Origin: Pseudomonas baltica
GTDB taxonomy: Bacteria > Pseudomonadota > Gammaproteobacteria > Pseudomonadales > Pseudomonadaceae
NCBI RefSeq assembly: GCF_031880315.1
Contig: NZ_CP134771.1
Location: 5,395,001 to 5,459,000, forward strand
Direction: 5' to 3'
DNA: 64,000 nt
Shown: one piece after another, positions 9,806 to 21,416 of the stretch
Position numbering within the stretch: position 1 is the stretch's first letter
Layout: every line of letters starts with the position of its first letter
Made by a program: the position numbers and the translations under genes
The notes under the pieces: model-generated
What the model was told of the DNA's origin: nothing
What the model saw: the letters and a program-made list of their open reading frames with translations, nothing else
Databases searched by the model: none

Positions 9806-10458
9806 AAGACCAACACCATTTGGACGAAGCGACGCTGGTCAGCTACTGCGCGGGCTCCTTGCCTCAAGGGCTGGCAGTGGTCGCTGGCGCGCATCTTCAG
9901 TTGTGCGCAACCTGTCGCAGCAAATTGCGGCAGGCCGAGCGTATCGGCGGGTTGCTGATGCACGCGCAAGTGCCGACACCTGAGCCCATGGCCAGCGGCC
10001 GCCTGGCCATGCTGGCGCGACTTGACGAGCCTGCGCCCGCTGCGGTGGTGGTCGACCTTGGCGCCTGCGACGATGCCGACCTGCTGCCGGTCAGCCTGCA
10101 CCCTCATTTCGGCCAGCGTTACAGCCAGCTGCCATGGCGTCGGCTGATTCCCGGGGTGCGCATGGTGCGGGCCAAGGCCGAGGGCGATGGCAGCCTGGTG
10201 ATGTTCAATATCGCGCCCGGTACATCCATGCCGGTGCACAGCCACGGCCGCAGCGAAATGACCTTGGTGCTCAAAGGTGCCTATCGCGATGCGTTGGGGC
10301 ACTTTGGCCCTGGGGATATAGCTGACCTGGATGAAACCATCGAGCACCAGCCTGTGGCCTGGGGGGACGATCACTGCATCTGCGTGGCCGCTACCGATGC
10401 GCCACTGCGCTTCAGTGGTTTGATTCCGCGCTTGATGCAGCCCTTTATCGGGCTGTGA
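9802..10458 (+). CDS. chrR: ChrR-family zinc anti-sigma factor with cupin domain
   Basis: This 218-residue protein has the two-domain ChrR layout. The N-terminal anti-sigma domain carries the zinc ligands H6, H31, C35 and C38 (HLQLCATC), at the same positions as in Rhodobacter ChrR. A linker leads to a C-terminal cupin (about 110-200) with candidate metal ligands H146, H148, E152 (VHSHGRSE) and H182. In the known system ChrR holds the sigma factor inactive until singlet oxygen or organic hydroperoxide triggers its release and degradation. Four-base overlap with the sigma gene supports co-translation. The wrbA-type gene downstream could be a target but has no obvious copy of the promoter motif. 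Confidence 0.92.
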   Translation: MKDQHHLDEATLVSYCAGSLPQGLAVVAGAHLQLCATCRSKLRQAERIGGLLMHAQVPTPEPMASGRLAMLARLDEPAPAAVVVDLGACDDADLLPVSLHPHFGQRYSQLPWRRLIPGVRMVRAKAEGDGSLVMFNIAPGTSMPVHSHGRSEMTLVLKGAYRDALGHFGPGDIADLDETIEHQPVAWGDDHCICVAATDAPLRFSGLIPRLMQPFIGL

Positions 10459-10615
10459 TCTTTGCTGGTCCCTTCGCGAGCAAGCGCTGTTACAGCCAAG
10501 CGTGGCATTTCGATCCTATCGATCGAATTAATCCGTTTTTAACCCGTCACAACCTGTGCAACGGTACGTACCCCTCTCGTCCATCTTCGGGCGAGACTGC
10601 ACAGGAGCAATACAC

Positions 10616-11215
10616 ATGGCTAAAGTGCTGGTTCTCTATTATTCGACCTACGGTCACATCGAAGCCATGGCCCAGGCCGTGGCCGAAGGCGCCCGCGCCG
10701 GCGGTGCTGAAGTCGACATCAAACGCATCCCCGAAACCGTGCCCGAAGAAATCGCCCGCAACGCCCACTTCAAGTTGGATCAGGCAGCCCCGGTGGCTAC
10801 CGTGGCCGATCTGGAGCATTACGATGCAATCATCCTCGGCTCGCCGACCCGTTTCGGCCGCATCGCCAGTCAGGTCGCCGTGTTCCTCGACCAGGCCGGT
10901 GGCCTGTGGGCGCGCGGCGCCCTGAATGGCAAAGTCGGTGCGGCGTTCACCTCGACTGGCTCGCAGCATGGCGGCCAGGAGACCACGCTGTTCTCGATCA
11001 TCACCAACCTGTTCCACTTCGGCATGACCATCGTCGGCCTGCCTTACAGCTTCCAGGGCCAGACCGACGCCACTCAGATCGTCGGCGGTGCACCCTACGG
11101 TGCCAGCACCGTGGCCGGCGGTGATGGCTCTCGCCAACCGGGCGAAGTAGACCTCGCCGGCGCGCGCTTCCAGGGCGAACTGGTGGCCAAGACCGCGATC
11201 AAGTTGTTTGGCTGA
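10616..11215 (+). CDS. wrbA: NAD(P)H:quinone oxidoreductase, WrbA type
   Basis: This 199-residue cytosolic flavodoxin-like protein reduces quinones by two electrons with NAD(P)H and FMN, which avoids semiquinone radicals. FMN-binding loops are visible: [12 protein letters not shown] near the N-terminus, [12 protein letters not shown] in the middle and [12 protein letters not shown] later. The ATG at 10616 has CAGGAG eight bases upstream; an upstream in-frame ATG at 10556 would add 20 residues unlike the family. It ends in a bidirectional terminator shared with the convergent nuo operon. Confidence 0.93.
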   Translation: MAKVLVLYYSTYGHIEAMAQAVAEGARAGGAEVDIKRIPETVPEEIARNAHFKLDQAAPVATVADLEHYDAIILGSPTRFGRIASQVAVFLDQAGGLWARGALNGKVGAAFTSTGSQHGGQETTLFSIITNLFHFGMTIVGLPYSFQGQTDATQIVGGAPYGASTVAGGDGSRQPGEVDLAGARFQGELVAKTAIKLFG

Positions 11216-11234
11216 TACGCGACACAGGCACCAA

Positions 11235-11265
11235 AAAAAATCCCGCCATCGAGGCGGGATTTTTT
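11235..11265. terminator. Bidirectional terminator between wrbA and nuoN
   Basis: The stem aaaaaatcccgcc with ggcgggattttt around a 5-base loop (atcga) has A and T tracts on both sides. It can therefore end wrbA on the plus strand and the nuo operon on the minus strand. Confidence 0.93.
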
Positions 11266-11286
11266 ATGCACGGGCAGAGCAGGGCT

Positions 11287-12756
11287 TCATCCCACCAGAC
11301 GCAACCCAGCATGCTGCACCAATTCCAGCAGCGGCTGTGGATACACACCCAGCACGAACACCAGGATGGCGATGGCCAGCAGCATCACACCACCGGCGCG
11401 CTGTTCCCACTTCATCGGCGCATCGGTACGACGGATGGATTTCTCCATCAGGTACAGCGTCACCATCACCCGCAGGTAATAGAACACGCCGATCGCACTG
11501 CCCACCACCAACGCACCGACCAACCACCACTGACGCGACTCGACGCCGGTAGCGATCATGTAGAACTTGCCGATAAAGCCGGCGGTGAGCGGGATACCCG
11601 CCAGCGACAGCATCATCACGGTGAGCACTGCGGTCAGGTACGGACGACGCCAGAACAGGCCGCGGTACTCGTACAGCGCATCGGCGTCACGGCCATGGTA
11701 GGGCGACGACATCAGCGTGATCACGCCGAAGGCCCCCAGGCTGGTGAGCACATAGGTCACCAGATAAACGCCGATGGCCTCGACCGCCAGGCCCTTGCTC
11801 GCAATCAGCGCGATCAGCATGTAGCCGAAGTGGGCGATGGACGAATAACCCAGCAGACGCTTGAGGTTGCTCTGGGTGACCGCCAGCAGGTTACCGATCA
11901 GGATCGACAGCACCGCGATGATCGAAAGGACATCGTTGAGCACCCCGGAGTGCGCCACTGGCGAAATCTGGAACAGGCGCACCACCACCGCAAAGACCGC
12001 CACCTTGCTGGCCGTAGCCAGGAAGGCCGCCACCGGAGCCGGAGCACCCTCGTAGACGTCTGGCGTCCACAGGTGGAAAGGCACCAGCGACAGCTTGAAG
12101 CCCAGGCCCACCAGCATCATCGCCAGGCCCAACTGCGCCAGGCTGCTCGGCATGCCGGTGGCTGCCAGGGCGGCGCCGATACCGCTGAAGCTCAGGCTGC
12201 CGGCATCGGCATACAACAGCGCCATGCCGAACAGCAGGAAGGCGGAACCCGCAGCCGACAGCACCATGTACTTGATACCGGCTTCCAGCGAACGCTTGTT
12301 GAAGAACGCGTAGGCGACCAGGCCGTACACCGGCACCGACAGCAACTCCAGGCCGATGAACAGCCCGGCCAGATGCTGTGCGCAGACCAGCACCAGGCCG
12401 CCCAGCGCCGACATCAGGATCAGCAGGTAAAGTTCTTCGCGGTTGCCCGGATAGCCCGCACCGGCGTCACCCAGGTAGGCATGGGCCAGCGTCACGCACG
12501 CCAGGGTGGCGATCAGGATCAGCGCCATGTACAGCGCGGCGAAGTTGTCCACCTGCAGCAGGGGAGTGACCGCCAGCGGTGTGAGCTTGAGTACTGGCAG
12601 AATCGACAACAGTGCCAGGTTCAGGCCCGCACAGGTGATCAGGAAGGTTTGCGCGTGATTGCGCCGCCAGGCGATCGCCAGCATCACCACGACAACGGTG
12701 AGGCTGGTGATCAGCAGCGGTGCAAGCGCGATAAAGTGTTGAATCGTCAGGTCCAT
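11287..12756 (-). CDS. nuoN: NADH-quinone oxidoreductase subunit N
   Basis: This 489-residue antiporter-like membrane subunit of respiratory complex I has about 14 transmembrane helices and is one of the three proton-pumping modules (with L and M). Family features include the YGLVAYAFF and [15 protein letters not shown] segments, and [12 protein letters not shown] followed by [18 protein letters not shown]. Start ATG at 12756 ([13 protein letters not shown]) fits the family; an upstream in-frame codon would add 20 unrelated residues. It is the last gene of the nuo operon, seven bases after nuoM, and is followed by the shared terminator. Confidence 0.95.
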   Translation of the reverse strand: MDLTIQHFIALAPLLITSLTVVVVMLAIAWRRNHAQTFLITCAGLNLALLSILPVLKLTPLAVTPLLQVDNFAALYMALILIATLACVTLAHAYLGDAGAGYPGNREELYLLILMSALGGLVLVCAQHLAGLFIGLELLSVPVYGLVAYAFFNKRSLEAGIKYMVLSAAGSAFLLFGMALLYADAGSLSFSGIGAALAATGMPSSLAQLGLAMMLVGLGFKLSLVPFHLWTPDVYEGAPAPVAAFLATASKVAVFAVVVRLFQISPVAHSGVLNDVLSIIAVLSILIGNLLAVTQSNLKRLLGYSSIAHFGYMLIALIASKGLAVEAIGVYLVTYVLTSLGAFGVITLMSSPYHGRDADALYEYRGLFWRRPYLTAVLTVMMLSLAGIPLTAGFIGKFYMIATGVESRQWWLVGALVVGSAIGVFYYLRVMVTLYLMEKSIRRTDAPMKWEQRAGGVMLLAIAILVFVLGVYPQPLLELVQHAGLRLVG

Positions 12757-12763
12757 AGCGCTC

Positions 12764-14293
12764 TTACCGGGCCGAAGCGAGTTGAGTGAAGGCGGTGCCG
12801 AGCCAATGGTGCACACCGGTCATGGTGGCAGCAGAGGTGTCGAGGAAGGGCTGCGGATAAACACCCAGCAGCACCAGCAGGGCCGCGAGGCCCAGCACCA
12901 TGATCAGTTCGCGGTTGTCCATGCCGGCCAGTACAGCGTCGGATTTGGACGGGCCGAAGTAGGCACGGTGAATCATGATCAGCGAATAGACCGAACCGAA
13001 CACCAGCCCGGAAGTGGCGATCGCCGTGACCCACGGGGCAATGGTGAAGCTGCCCAGCAGGATCAGGAACTCGCCGACGAAGTTACCTGTGCCCGGCAGG
13101 CCCAGCGACGCCGCAGCGAAGAACAGGCTGATGGCCGGCAGGTAGGCGATCCGTGGCCAGATACCGCCCATCTCGCGCATGTCACGGGTGTGCAGACGCT
13201 CGTACAGTTGGCCGCTGAGGATGAACAGTGCCGCTGCCGACAGGCCGTGAGCCAGCATCTGGATCACCACGCCTTGCAGCGCTTGCTGGTTGCCGGAGTA
13301 GATGCCGATCAGCACGAAGCCCATGTGCGAGACGCTGGAAAACGCGATCAGGCGCTTGATGTCGGTCTGCGCGAACGCCAGGAAGGCGCCGTAGAAGATC
13401 CCGATCAGGCCGAGGGTCATGGCGATCGGCGCGAACTCGGCCGAGGCATTCGGGAACAACGGCAGGGCGAAGCGCAGCAGGCCATAGGCTGCCGTCTTCA
13501 ACAGGATACCGGCCAGGTCCACGGAGCCTGCGGTCGGCGCCTGGGCGTGGGCGTCCGGCAGCCAGGAGTGGAACGGCACCACCGGCAGCTTGACCGCGAA
13601 GGCGATGAAGAAGCCCAGCATCAGGATGTATTCGGTGTGCAGCGACAGCTTGGTCTTCAGCAGCGTGCTGTAGTCGAAGGTAATCACCCCGGTGTTGCTG
13701 TAGTTGACCAGCACCAGGCCGAGGATCGACACCAGCATGATCAGGCCGCTGGCCTGAGTGAAGATGAAGAACTTGGTCGCTGCGTAGATCCGCGTCTTCT
13801 TGCCGTCTGCCGAGCTGTGACCCCAGAGCGCGATGAGGAAGAACATCGGCACCAGCATCATTTCCCAGAAGAAGAAGAACAGGAACAGGTCAAGGGCCAG
13901 GAACACCCCGACCACGCCGCCCAGGATCCACATCAGGTTGAGGTGGAAGAAGCCCACGTGCGCCTGGATCTCTTTCCACGAGCACAGCACCGACAGCATG
14001 CCGAGCAGGCCGGTCAGCAGGATCATCAGCAGCGACAGGCCATCGAGCGCCAGGTGCACGCTGATGCCGAAGCGCTGAATCCAGTTCAGCTTGAATTCCA
14101 CCGCCCAGGCGGGTTCGCCGGGGGCAGGGGCCAGGGTGAAGTCACCGTGGGCCCACAGCCAGAGGCCGAGGGCGAGTTCCAGGGACATGGTCAGCAGCGC
14201 AATCCAGCGTGGCAGCGTCGCGCTCGAGCGCTCCGCCAGCCAGCACAGCAGGCCACCGATAAAGGGGATCAGGATCAGCCAGGGCAAAATCAT
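12764..14293 (-). CDS. nuoM: NADH-quinone oxidoreductase subunit M
   Basis: This 509-residue antiporter-like subunit of complex I has about 14 transmembrane helices. Conserved charged sites are visible in [12 protein letters not shown] (the essential glutamate of TM5), [22 protein letters not shown] (Lys of TM7) and [17 protein letters not shown]. Start ATG at 14293 ([11 protein letters not shown]) is preceded by AAAGGAATTG; it removes 27 upstream residues that do not belong to the family. Gap to nuoL is 40 bases. Confidence 0.95.
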   Translation of the reverse strand: MILPWLILIPFIGGLLCWLAERSSATLPRWIALLTMSLELALGLWLWAHGDFTLAPAPGEPAWAVEFKLNWIQRFGISVHLALDGLSLLMILLTGLLGMLSVLCSWKEIQAHVGFFHLNLMWILGGVVGVFLALDLFLFFFFWEMMLVPMFFLIALWGHSSADGKKTRIYAATKFFIFTQASGLIMLVSILGLVLVNYSNTGVITFDYSTLLKTKLSLHTEYILMLGFFIAFAVKLPVVPFHSWLPDAHAQAPTAGSVDLAGILLKTAAYGLLRFALPLFPNASAEFAPIAMTLGLIGIFYGAFLAFAQTDIKRLIAFSSVSHMGFVLIGIYSGNQQALQGVVIQMLAHGLSAAALFILSGQLYERLHTRDMREMGGIWPRIAYLPAISLFFAAASLGLPGTGNFVGEFLILLGSFTIAPWVTAIATSGLVFGSVYSLIMIHRAYFGPSKSDAVLAGMDNRELIMVLGLAALLVLLGVYPQPFLDTSAATMTGVHHWLGTAFTQLASAR

Positions 14294-14333
14294 GACGGGC
14301 TCAATTCCTTTCGCAAAGTCGCAAGATTCAAAG

Positions 14334-16184
14334 TCATACCGCCACCAACACAGCGCCGAGCACCAGCACCGCACCCGCGGCCATGGACAGCGCGTACCAG
14401 CGCAGCAGGCCGGTTTCGGTGCGGCTCATGCCGCCGTTGCCGCCTTTGACCAGCTGCGGGATCAGACCGATGGTCTGGTCGATCGGGTCCTTGCGCAGCA
14501 GGTGGCTGATTGCCAGGTAAGGTTTGACGAACAGCTTGTCGTACAGCCAGTCGAAGCCCCAGGCCGCGTACCACCAGGCCGACAACACCCGACCCAGGCC
14601 GCTGTTGGCGATGGAGGTAGCCAAGGTGCGCTTGCCGAGGAACAACAGCGCCGCCAGCAAGATACCGGCGATGGCGATGGCGCCCGAGGCGATCTCCAGG
14701 CTGTGCTTGGCTTCGCCACCGGCATGGCCGACGCTTTCTGGAAGTACGCCACCCAGCGGCGGATGAATCCACGCACCGATGAAGGTCGACAGCACGATCA
14801 GGATGCTCAGCGGCAGCCAATGCGCCACACCGTGACCGGCGTGAGCGTCAGTTTGCGGCTCGCCGTGGAAGGTGATGAAGATCAGGCGGAAGGTGTACAG
14901 CGAGGTCATGAACGCACCCAGCAGCCCGGCATACAACAAACCGGTATGACCGCTGGCGAAGGCTTCCCAGAGGATCTCGTCCTTGGAGTAGAAGCCCGCA
15001 GTGATGATCGGCAAGGCCGCCAGGGCCGCGCCGCCGACGATGAAGCTGGCGTAGGCCAAGGGGATCTTTTTCCACAGACCGCCCATCTTGAAGATGTTCT
15101 GCTCGTGGTGGCAGGCGAGGATCACCGAACCTGACGCGAGGAACAGCAACGCCTTGAAGAACGCGTGGATCATCAAGTGGAAGATCGCCGCGTCCCAGGC
15201 ACCGACGCCCAGGGCCAGGAACATATAGCCGATCTGGCTCATGGTCGAGTAGGCGAGAATACGCTTGATGTCGGTCTGCACCAGCGCAGCGAAACCGGCC
15301 AGTACCAACGTCACGCCACCAACGATGCCGACCAGGTGCAGGATATCCGGCGCCAGGGCGAACAAACCGTGGGTACGCGCGATCAGGTAGACACCGGCTG
15401 TGACCATGGTGGCGGCGTGGATCAGTGCCGACACTGGGGTAGGGCCGGCCATCGCATCGGCAAGCCAGGTCTGCAATGGCAGCTGCGCCGATTTACCCAC
15501 CGCACCGCCCAGCAACATCAAGGTCGCCAGCACGATCCAGAAATCGCCGGCCTTGAAATGCTGCGGCGCCCGCACCAGCAGTTCCTGAATGTTCAGGGTA
15601 CCGAGCTGCTGGAACAGGATGAACAGGCCGATGGCCATGAACACGTCGCCGATACGGGTGACGATGAACGCCTTGAGGGCGGCATTGCCGTTGTCGCGGT
15701 TGCTGTAGTAGAAGCCGATCAGCAGGTACGAGCACAGGCCCACGCCTTCCCAACCGAAGTAGATGAACAGCAGGTTATCGGCCAGGACCAGGAACAGCAT
15801 GCTGGCGATGAACAGGTTGGTGTACGCGAAGAAGCGCGAATAGCCCTCTTCACCGCGCATGTACCAGGACGCGAACAGGTGAATCAGGAAGCCCACGCCG
15901 ACCACCACGCCGAGCATGGTGATGGACAGACCGTCCAGATACAGGGTGAAGTTCGGTTCGAACCCGTCCACCGACATCCAGCGCCACAGCAGTTGCGTGT
16001 ACACGCCGCCTTCTGGCGGTGCCACATTGAATTGCCAGATGACGTAGGCGGCGACAATCGCCGACAGGCCGATGGAGCCGACGCCGATCAGCGCTGACAG
16101 GTTCTCGGAAAAACGCCCGCGCGAGAACGACAACAACAAAAAGCCGATCAGCGGGAAAACGAAGGTCAGAAAGATCAGGTTCAT
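14334..16184 (-). CDS. nuoL: NADH-quinone oxidoreductase subunit L
   Basis: This 616-residue subunit is the most distal antiporter-like pump of complex I and carries the long C-terminal lateral helix that spans the membrane arm. Conserved segments include [21 protein letters not shown] (TM5 Glu), [36 protein letters not shown] split over TM7-8, and [18 protein letters not shown]. Length matches the family. Its start overlaps the nuoK stop by four bases. Confidence 0.96.
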   Translation of the reverse strand: MNLIFLTFVFPLIGFLLLSFSRGRFSENLSALIGVGSIGLSAIVAAYVIWQFNVAPPEGGVYTQLLWRWMSVDGFEPNFTLYLDGLSITMLGVVVGVGFLIHLFASWYMRGEEGYSRFFAYTNLFIASMLFLVLADNLLFIYFGWEGVGLCSYLLIGFYYSNRDNGNAALKAFIVTRIGDVFMAIGLFILFQQLGTLNIQELLVRAPQHFKAGDFWIVLATLMLLGGAVGKSAQLPLQTWLADAMAGPTPVSALIHAATMVTAGVYLIARTHGLFALAPDILHLVGIVGGVTLVLAGFAALVQTDIKRILAYSTMSQIGYMFLALGVGAWDAAIFHLMIHAFFKALLFLASGSVILACHHEQNIFKMGGLWKKIPLAYASFIVGGAALAALPIITAGFYSKDEILWEAFASGHTGLLYAGLLGAFMTSLYTFRLIFITFHGEPQTDAHAGHGVAHWLPLSILIVLSTFIGAWIHPPLGGVLPESVGHAGGEAKHSLEIASGAIAIAGILLAALLFLGKRTLATSIANSGLGRVLSAWWYAAWGFDWLYDKLFVKPYLAISHLLRKDPIDQTIGLIPQLVKGGNGGMSRTETGLLRWYALSMAAGAVLVLGAVLVAV

Positions 16185-16489
16185 CCGCGCATCTCACTGG
16201 CAGCGTCGATATCAAGCGTATGGAAGCGGCGATACAGCTGCAGCAGGATCGCCAGGCCGATACTGGCCTCTGCGGCTGCCAGGCTGATGACCAGGATGAA
16301 CATGATCTGTCCATCCGGCTGCGCCCAACGCGCGCCCGCCACGACGAACGCCAGGGCAGAGGCGTTCATCATGATTTCCAGGCTCATCAATACGAAGAGG
16401 ATGTTACGGCGGACCATCAGGCCTACCAGTCCGAGGGTGAACAAGAGGCCGGCGACCGCCAGGCCATGTTCCAGAGGGATAGCTGCCAT
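16181..16489 (-). CDS. nuoK: NADH-quinone oxidoreductase subunit K
   Basis: This 102-residue subunit has three transmembrane helices and contains the two conserved membrane glutamates (E38 in [12 protein letters not shown] and E74 in [12 protein letters not shown]) that relay protons in complex I. The ATG at 16489 gives the standard start [10 protein letters not shown]. It lies four bases after nuoJ and overlaps nuoL by four bases. Confidence 0.95.
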   Translation of the reverse strand: MAAIPLEHGLAVAGLLFTLGLVGLMVRRNILFVLMSLEIMMNASALAFVVAGARWAQPDGQIMFILVISLAAAEASIGLAILLQLYRRFHTLDIDAASEMRG

Positions 16490-16493
16490 AGGG

Positions 16494-16994
16494 TTACTCC
16501 TTCGCCTCGTTGCGGCCAAGATGGAAAGCCGTGACCGCGGCGGCGAGCAACAGCATCGAGGCCAGCTCGACCACCAGCAGATAAGGGCCGAACAGGCTGA
16601 TGCCGACCGCTTTGGCGTCGACCGTGGTCTGGCCGATGCCGACGGTGCTGGTGTTGGCGAACAGGGTGTAGCCCAGTTCGAGCAGCAGCAGCACGGCGAG
16701 GAACACCGGACCTGCCCAGATGCCGGGCTTGAGCCAGTCACGCTCTTGCTGCACCGAGGCGGGTCCGAGGTTGAGCATCATCACCACGAAGACGAACAGC
16801 ACCATGATGGCGCCAGCGTAGGCGATCACTTCCAGCACGCCGGCAAACGGCGCGCCGAGGGCGAAGAAGGTCATGGCGACGCTGATGAGCGAGATGATCA
16901 GGTAGAGCAGGGCGTGCACGGGGTTGGTGTTGGTGATCACCCTGAGGGTGGACACCACTGCAACGCCGGATGCGAAATAGAAAGCGAATTCCAT
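16494..16994 (-). CDS. nuoJ: NADH-quinone oxidoreductase subunit J
   Basis: This 166-residue membrane subunit has five transmembrane helices ([57 protein letters not shown] and two more). The third helix has the conserved [12 protein letters not shown] pattern with the pi-bulge region used in coupling quinone chemistry to proton transfer. It is the tenth gene from the nuo promoter, nine bases after nuoI. Confidence 0.95.
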   Translation of the reverse strand: MEFAFYFASGVAVVSTLRVITNTNPVHALLYLIISLISVAMTFFALGAPFAGVLEVIAYAGAIMVLFVFVVMMLNLGPASVQQERDWLKPGIWAGPVFLAVLLLLELGYTLFANTSTVGIGQTTVDAKAVGISLFGPYLLVVELASMLLLAAAVTAFHLGRNEAKE

Positions 16995-17003
16995 CTTTCT
17001 TCC

Positions 17004-17552
17004 TTAAGGGAGCAGGCTCTTGACGTTGATCGGCTCGGCTTCATTCTGCGCGGCACCTTTCGGCTTGCCGGCGACGGCCATGCCCGCAACGCGGTAGAAG
17101 TTGTAGTCAGGGTTCTTGCCGGGGCCGGAGATCAGCAGATCTTCTTTCTCGTACACCAGGTCCTGACGTTTGAACTCGGCCATTTCGAAGTCCGGCGTCA
17201 GCTGAATCGCCGTCGTCGGGCATGCTTCCTCGCACAGGCCGCAGAAAATGCAGCGTGAGAAGTTGATGCGGAAGAAATCCGGGTACCAGCGGCCGTCTTC
17301 GGTCTCGGCTTTTTGTAGCGAGATGCACCCTACCGGGCACGCCACGGCGCACAGGTTGCAGGCCACGCAGCGTTCTTCGCCGTCGGGGTCGCGGGTGAGG
17401 ACGATGCGGCCGCGGTAGCGCGGCGGCAGGTACACGGCTTCTTCCGGGTATTGCAGGGTGTCACGTTTGCGGAACCCGTGACCGAACACCATCACCAGGC
17501 TGCGTAGCTGGGTTCCGGTGCCCTTAACGATGTCGCCAATATATTTGAACAT
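17004..17552 (-). CDS. nuoI: NADH-quinone oxidoreductase subunit I
   Basis: This 182-residue ferredoxin-like subunit carries clusters N6a and N6b through two CxxCxxCxxxCP motifs ([15 protein letters not shown] and [15 protein letters not shown]). It passes electrons from NuoG toward NuoB in the peripheral arm. Length is usual for gamma-proteobacteria. It lies between nuoH and nuoJ with short gaps. Confidence 0.96.
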   Translation of the reverse strand: MFKYIGDIVKGTGTQLRSLVMVFGHGFRKRDTLQYPEEAVYLPPRYRGRIVLTRDPDGEERCVACNLCAVACPVGCISLQKAETEDGRWYPDFFRINFSRCIFCGLCEEACPTTAIQLTPDFEMAEFKRQDLVYEKEDLLISGPGKNPDYNFYRVAGMAVAGKPKGAAQNEAEPINVKSLLP

Positions 17553-17563
17553 GGGTCAAATCC

Positions 17564-18571
17564 TCACTGGGCCGCAACAGCTGGCGTGTTGAGCAACACG
17601 AGCGCAGCGGTCACCAGCAAATTGATCAGGGTCAGCGGCAGGCAGAATTTCCAGCTGAAATCCATCACCTGGTCGTAGCGCGGGCGCGGAATCGAAGCAC
17701 GCAGCAGCACGAACAGCATGATGAAGAAGCAGGTCTTGAGCGCGAACCACACGAACGGTATCTGCGGCAGGATGTTGAACGGGCCGTGGTAGCCACCGAA
17801 GAACAAGGTCACCAGCAAGGCCGAGATCAGGATGATGCCGATGTATTCACCGACAAAAAACATCCCCCACTTCATGCCGGCGTATTCGATGTGATACCCG
17901 TCGGCCAGTTCCTGTTCCGCTTCCGGTTGGTCGAAGGGGTGACGGTGAGTCACGGCCACGCCAGCGATGAAGAAGGTACAGAAGCCGAAGAACTGCGGAA
18001 TGATGAACCACAGGTGCTGGGACTGGTATTCGACGATGTCGCGAATGTTGAACGAGCCCGCCTGGATCACGATGCCCATCAGCGACAGGCCCATGAACAC
18101 TTCGTATGACACGGTTTGTGCCGAGGCCCGCAAGCTGCCGAGCAAGGCGAACTTGTTGTTCGACGACCAACCGGCGAACAGCACCGCGTAGACCGACAGG
18201 CCGGCCATGGCGAAGAAGAACAGCAGGCCGATGTTCAGGTCCGCCACGCCCCAGGTCGGGGTGATGGGGATGATCGCGAAAGCGATCAACAAGGCGCTCA
18301 TGGCCACCACCGGCGCCAGGGTGAAGATCACCTTGTCGACGAAGGGCGGGTTCCAGTCTTCCTTGAAGAACATCTTCAGCATGTCGGCGGCGATCTGGAA
18401 CATGCCGAACGGGCCGACCCGGTTCGGGCCGTAACGGTCTTGCCACCAGCCCAGCAACCGTCGTTCGACGAAGCTGAGCAAGGCGCCGCATACCACGACC
18501 GCGAGCATGATCACCAAGGCCTTGACGACTGCAATGATCGAATCGATCACCTCAGGGGTAAACCAGGTCAT
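17564..18571 (-). CDS. nuoH: NADH-quinone oxidoreductase subunit H
   Basis: This 335-residue membrane subunit has eight transmembrane helices. It forms much of the quinone-binding cavity and the E-channel: [21 protein letters not shown] near the N-terminus and the acidic loop [20 protein letters not shown] are diagnostic. Its start overlaps the nuoG stop by four bases. Confidence 0.96.
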   Translation of the reverse strand: MTWFTPEVIDSIIAVVKALVIMLAVVVCGALLSFVERRLLGWWQDRYGPNRVGPFGMFQIAADMLKMFFKEDWNPPFVDKVIFTLAPVVAMSALLIAFAIIPITPTWGVADLNIGLLFFFAMAGLSVYAVLFAGWSSNNKFALLGSLRASAQTVSYEVFMGLSLMGIVIQAGSFNIRDIVEYQSQHLWFIIPQFFGFCTFFIAGVAVTHRHPFDQPEAEQELADGYHIEYAGMKWGMFFVGEYIGIILISALLVTLFFGGYHGPFNILPQIPFVWFALKTCFFIMLFVLLRASIPRPRYDQVMDFSWKFCLPLTLINLLVTAALVLLNTPAVAAQ

Positions 18572-21285
18572 TGTGCTGCCTCCTGCAGGCCTTCGACGCT
18601 GAACCCGGCGAACGCCGGCGGAATTCCGGCCAGGCCGGACGGCAAGCCGATCAGGCCGGCACCCAGTTCTTCATCGATGCGCAGCGGCAGGCGCAGGGCC
18701 TGACCATTGACGCTAAGGCTCAGCAGCGCACCGTCGTTGACACCCAGGCGGTCGGCTTCCGATTTGGCCAGGGCCACGTAGGCAGCGGGAATGCGCTCTT
18801 GCACGGGAATGGCACGCGACGAGTTTTCTTCACTGCCGAACAAGTGATACAGCGGTACTGCCTGCCAGGTACCACGGGGTGGCGAGAAGGCAGCCGGTAT
18901 GGCGCTGAACCAACCCAGTTTGTCACCTTGCGGTTCGATCAGGCGCTTGCCCGGGTCACCGGCACGGATGCTGCCGCCGACTTCGTCCTGGAACTTGTTC
19001 CAGGCTTGCGGCGAGTTCCAGCCCGGCGACCAGGCGAACGGCACTTGCTGGCGCGGTTCGGCCGAGCCGGAGTAGCCTTCCATCGAGAAAGAGAACGCAG
19101 TGTCGATGTCTTGCGAGGTCCGCGGCTCGTGCACGCTGATGTTGGCGCGCATGGCCGTGCGGCCGCTGTAGCGCAGCGGTTCGCGGGCCAGTTTCAGGCC
19201 CTTGATGCGGAACGACGCCGACGGCGCGGCATCAAGGATGCCGTGCAGTTGCGGCGCGACGTTGGCCACGGCCGCCGTGACGTGATCGAGCTGGGTCCAG
19301 TCGACCGGACGGTCGAGCAGGGTGGCGCGCAGGGCGTGCAGCCAGCGCCAGCCTTCGTGGACCAGGTTGCTGGCGTCCAGATAGGCCGGGTCGAAGACCT
19401 GGAAGAAGCGCTGGGCGCGACCTTCCTGGCTGACCAGCGTGCCGTCGCCTTCAGCGAAGGTGGCGGCTGGCAGCAGCAGGTGCGCGCGTTCGCTGGTGGC
19501 GGTGCGCTGGTGGTCGGCGACGATCAACACCTTGACGGCGTCCAGCGCGGCGTTGACCTTGGCGGCATCGACACGGGTGTACAGATCGTTTTCCAGCACC
19601 ACCAGAGCATCGGCGGCGCCGCTGGTGACGGCGGCAAGCGCGGCATCCAGGGATTCCCCACCGAGCATGGCCAGGCCCAGGCTGTTGGCCTCGGGCACGA
19701 TCAGGCTCAACGATCCGGCTTTATCGCGGGCGTGCAGAGCCTTGGCGATGTTGGCGGCAGCTTCGATCAGGGCGTTGCTGCCCAGCGAAGTACCGGACAC
19801 GATCAGCGGGCGCTTGGCGTTGACCAGTGCCTCGGCAATACGTGTCGCCAGTTCCAGTGCTTCCGGCTCCAGGCCGATTACGGCTGGCGCGCTGGCGTCG
19901 ATGGCATGGGCCACCGCGAAGCCCAGACGCGCGAGGTCGTCGGGAGCGGCGTGCGCGCACTCTTCGGCCACATCATCAAGCTTGGTGGCGGTCAGGCTGG
20001 CAATGAACAGCGGATACATCTCGTGCTGGCCGATGTTCTTCACGGCGGCGTCGAGCCATGGCTGGACGCGCATCGCACCGGCCATGGCTTCAGCCTTGCC
20101 CTTGACCGACTGACGCAGGCTCAGCGCCAGGCGCGCGGCGGTCTGGGTCAGGTCTTCGCCGAGGACGAACACCGCGTCGTGGTCTTCCACTTCACGCAGG
20201 TTGGGAATCGGCAGCGGGCTGTCGTTCAGCACCTTCAGCACCAGGCGGATACGCTCCAGCTCACCCGCTTCGATGCCACTGTAGAAGTGCTCGGCACCGA
20301 CCAGTTCGCGTAGCGCGTAGTTGCTTTCGAGGCTGGCGCGAGGCGAGCCGATGCCGACGATGTTGCGACCGCGCAGCAGGTCGGCAGCCTTGTCCAGGGC
20401 GCCGTCCAGGCTCAGCTTGGCCTGGGTCTCGACCAGCAGCGGCTGGCGCGGACGGTCCTTGGCGTTGACGTAGCCATAGCCGAAGCGGCCACGGTCGCAC
20501 AGGAAGTACTGGTTGACCGAACCGTTGTAGCGGTTTTCGATACGGCGCAGTTCACCGTAGCGCTCGCCGGGGCTGATGTTGCAACCGCTCGAGCAGCCAT
20601 GGCAGATGCTCGGCGCAAATTGCATGTCCCACTTGCGGTTGTAGCGCTCGGAGTGGGTCTTGTCGGTGAACACACCGGTCGGGCAGACCTCGGTGAGGTT
20701 GCCGGAGAACTCGCTCTCCAGGGTGCCGTCTTCGACGCGGCCGAAGTAGACGTTGTCGTGGGCGCCGAATACACCCAGATCGGTACCGCCGGCGTAGTCT
20801 TTATAAAAGCGCACGCAACGGTAGCAAGCGATGCAGCGGTTCATCTCGTGGGCGATGAACGGGCCGAGCTCCTGGTTCTGGTGGGTGCGCTTGGTGAAGC
20901 GATACCGGCGCTCGTTGTGGCCGGTCATTACCGTCATGTCCTGGAGATGGCAGTGGCCGCCTTCCTCGCACACCGGGCAGTCATGCGGGTGGTTGGTCAT
21001 CAGCCATTCGACGACGCTGGCGCGAAACACTTTCGCTTCTTCGTCTTCGATGGAAATCCAGGTGTTATCGGTGGCGGGGGTCATGCACGACATGACCAGC
21101 CGACCGCGCGTGTCGTTCTCGTCGGTGAACTGCTTGACCGCACACTGGCGGCAGGCGCCGACGCTTCCCAGCGCCGGGTGCCAGCAGAAATAAGGGATAT
21201 CGAGCCCGAGGGACAGACAAGCCTGTAGCAGGTTGTCTGCACCATCGACCTCAAGGTCTTTGCCGTCTACGTGGATAGTGGCCAT
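18568..21285 (-). CDS. nuoG: NADH-quinone oxidoreductase subunit G
   Basis: This 905-residue iron-sulfur subunit of the peripheral arm has an N-terminal [2Fe-2S] ferredoxin domain ([15 protein letters not shown] and CMTPA), the His-ligated cluster motif [16 protein letters not shown], further [4Fe-4S] ligands ([17 protein letters not shown]) and the extra cluster N7 motif [11 protein letters not shown], as in E. coli. A molybdopterin-oxidoreductase-like fold without its cofactor follows. An unusual 131-base gap with a hairpin separates it from nuoF upstream, whereas most nuo genes here touch or overlap. Confidence 0.95.
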   Translation of the reverse strand: MATIHVDGKDLEVDGADNLLQACLSLGLDIPYFCWHPALGSVGACRQCAVKQFTDENDTRGRLVMSCMTPATDNTWISIEDEEAKVFRASVVEWLMTNHPHDCPVCEEGGHCHLQDMTVMTGHNERRYRFTKRTHQNQELGPFIAHEMNRCIACYRCVRFYKDYAGGTDLGVFGAHDNVYFGRVEDGTLESEFSGNLTEVCPTGVFTDKTHSERYNRKWDMQFAPSICHGCSSGCNISPGERYGELRRIENRYNGSVNQYFLCDRGRFGYGYVNAKDRPRQPLLVETQAKLSLDGALDKAADLLRGRNIVGIGSPRASLESNYALRELVGAEHFYSGIEAGELERIRLVLKVLNDSPLPIPNLREVEDHDAVFVLGEDLTQTAARLALSLRQSVKGKAEAMAGAMRVQPWLDAAVKNIGQHEMYPLFIASLTATKLDDVAEECAHAAPDDLARLGFAVAHAIDASAPAVIGLEPEALELATRIAEALVNAKRPLIVSGTSLGSNALIEAAANIAKALHARDKAGSLSLIVPEANSLGLAMLGGESLDAALAAVTSGAADALVVLENDLYTRVDAAKVNAALDAVKVLIVADHQRTATSERAHLLLPAATFAEGDGTLVSQEGRAQRFFQVFDPAYLDASNLVHEGWRWLHALRATLLDRPVDWTQLDHVTAAVANVAPQLHGILDAAPSASFRIKGLKLAREPLRYSGRTAMRANISVHEPRTSQDIDTAFSFSMEGYSGSAEPRQQVPFAWSPGWNSPQAWNKFQDEVGGSIRAGDPGKRLIEPQGDKLGWFSAIPAAFSPPRGTWQAVPLYHLFGSEENSSRAIPVQERIPAAYVALAKSEADRLGVNDGALLSLSVNGQALRLPLRIDEELGAGLIGLPSGLAGIPPAFAGFSVEGLQEAAQ

Positions 21286-21384
21286 GGTTCAAGTTCTTCG
21301 TTGGCCCGTTGTCAGCGGGCGTGGCTAATGGAAATCTTGTTATCTGCCCGGCGCAGCCCCAGAGGCGCGTCAACGGGCAGTCAG

Positions 21385-21404
21385 CCGACGGCCAGGGCCG
21401 TCGG
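21385..21404 (-). other. Hairpin in the nuoF-nuoG intercistronic gap
   Basis: The perfect 8-bp stem ccgacggc/gccgtcgg with a four-base loop lies 12 bases beyond the nuoF stop, inside the 131-base nuoF-nuoG gap. There is no T-run after it, so it is more likely an mRNA processing, stability or attenuation structure than a full terminator. Confidence 0.55.
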
Positions 21405-21416
21405 GGTCACGGTGTG

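Noticed and set aside
10459..10615. A second ChrR-type sigma target promoter upstream of wrbA
   Set aside because: CGATCC occurs in the gap but no TGATCC-N16-CGTA arrangement is present, so regulation of wrbA by the adjacent sigma factor is not supported.
12782..14449. A 555-codon forward open frame opposite nuoM (and similar long frames opposite nuoN, nuoL, nuoG, mrdA and ftsK)
   Set aside because: High-GC third positions create long antisense frames. The product is a His/Gln/Glu/Arg-rich mirror of a known membrane protein and no start signal supports it.
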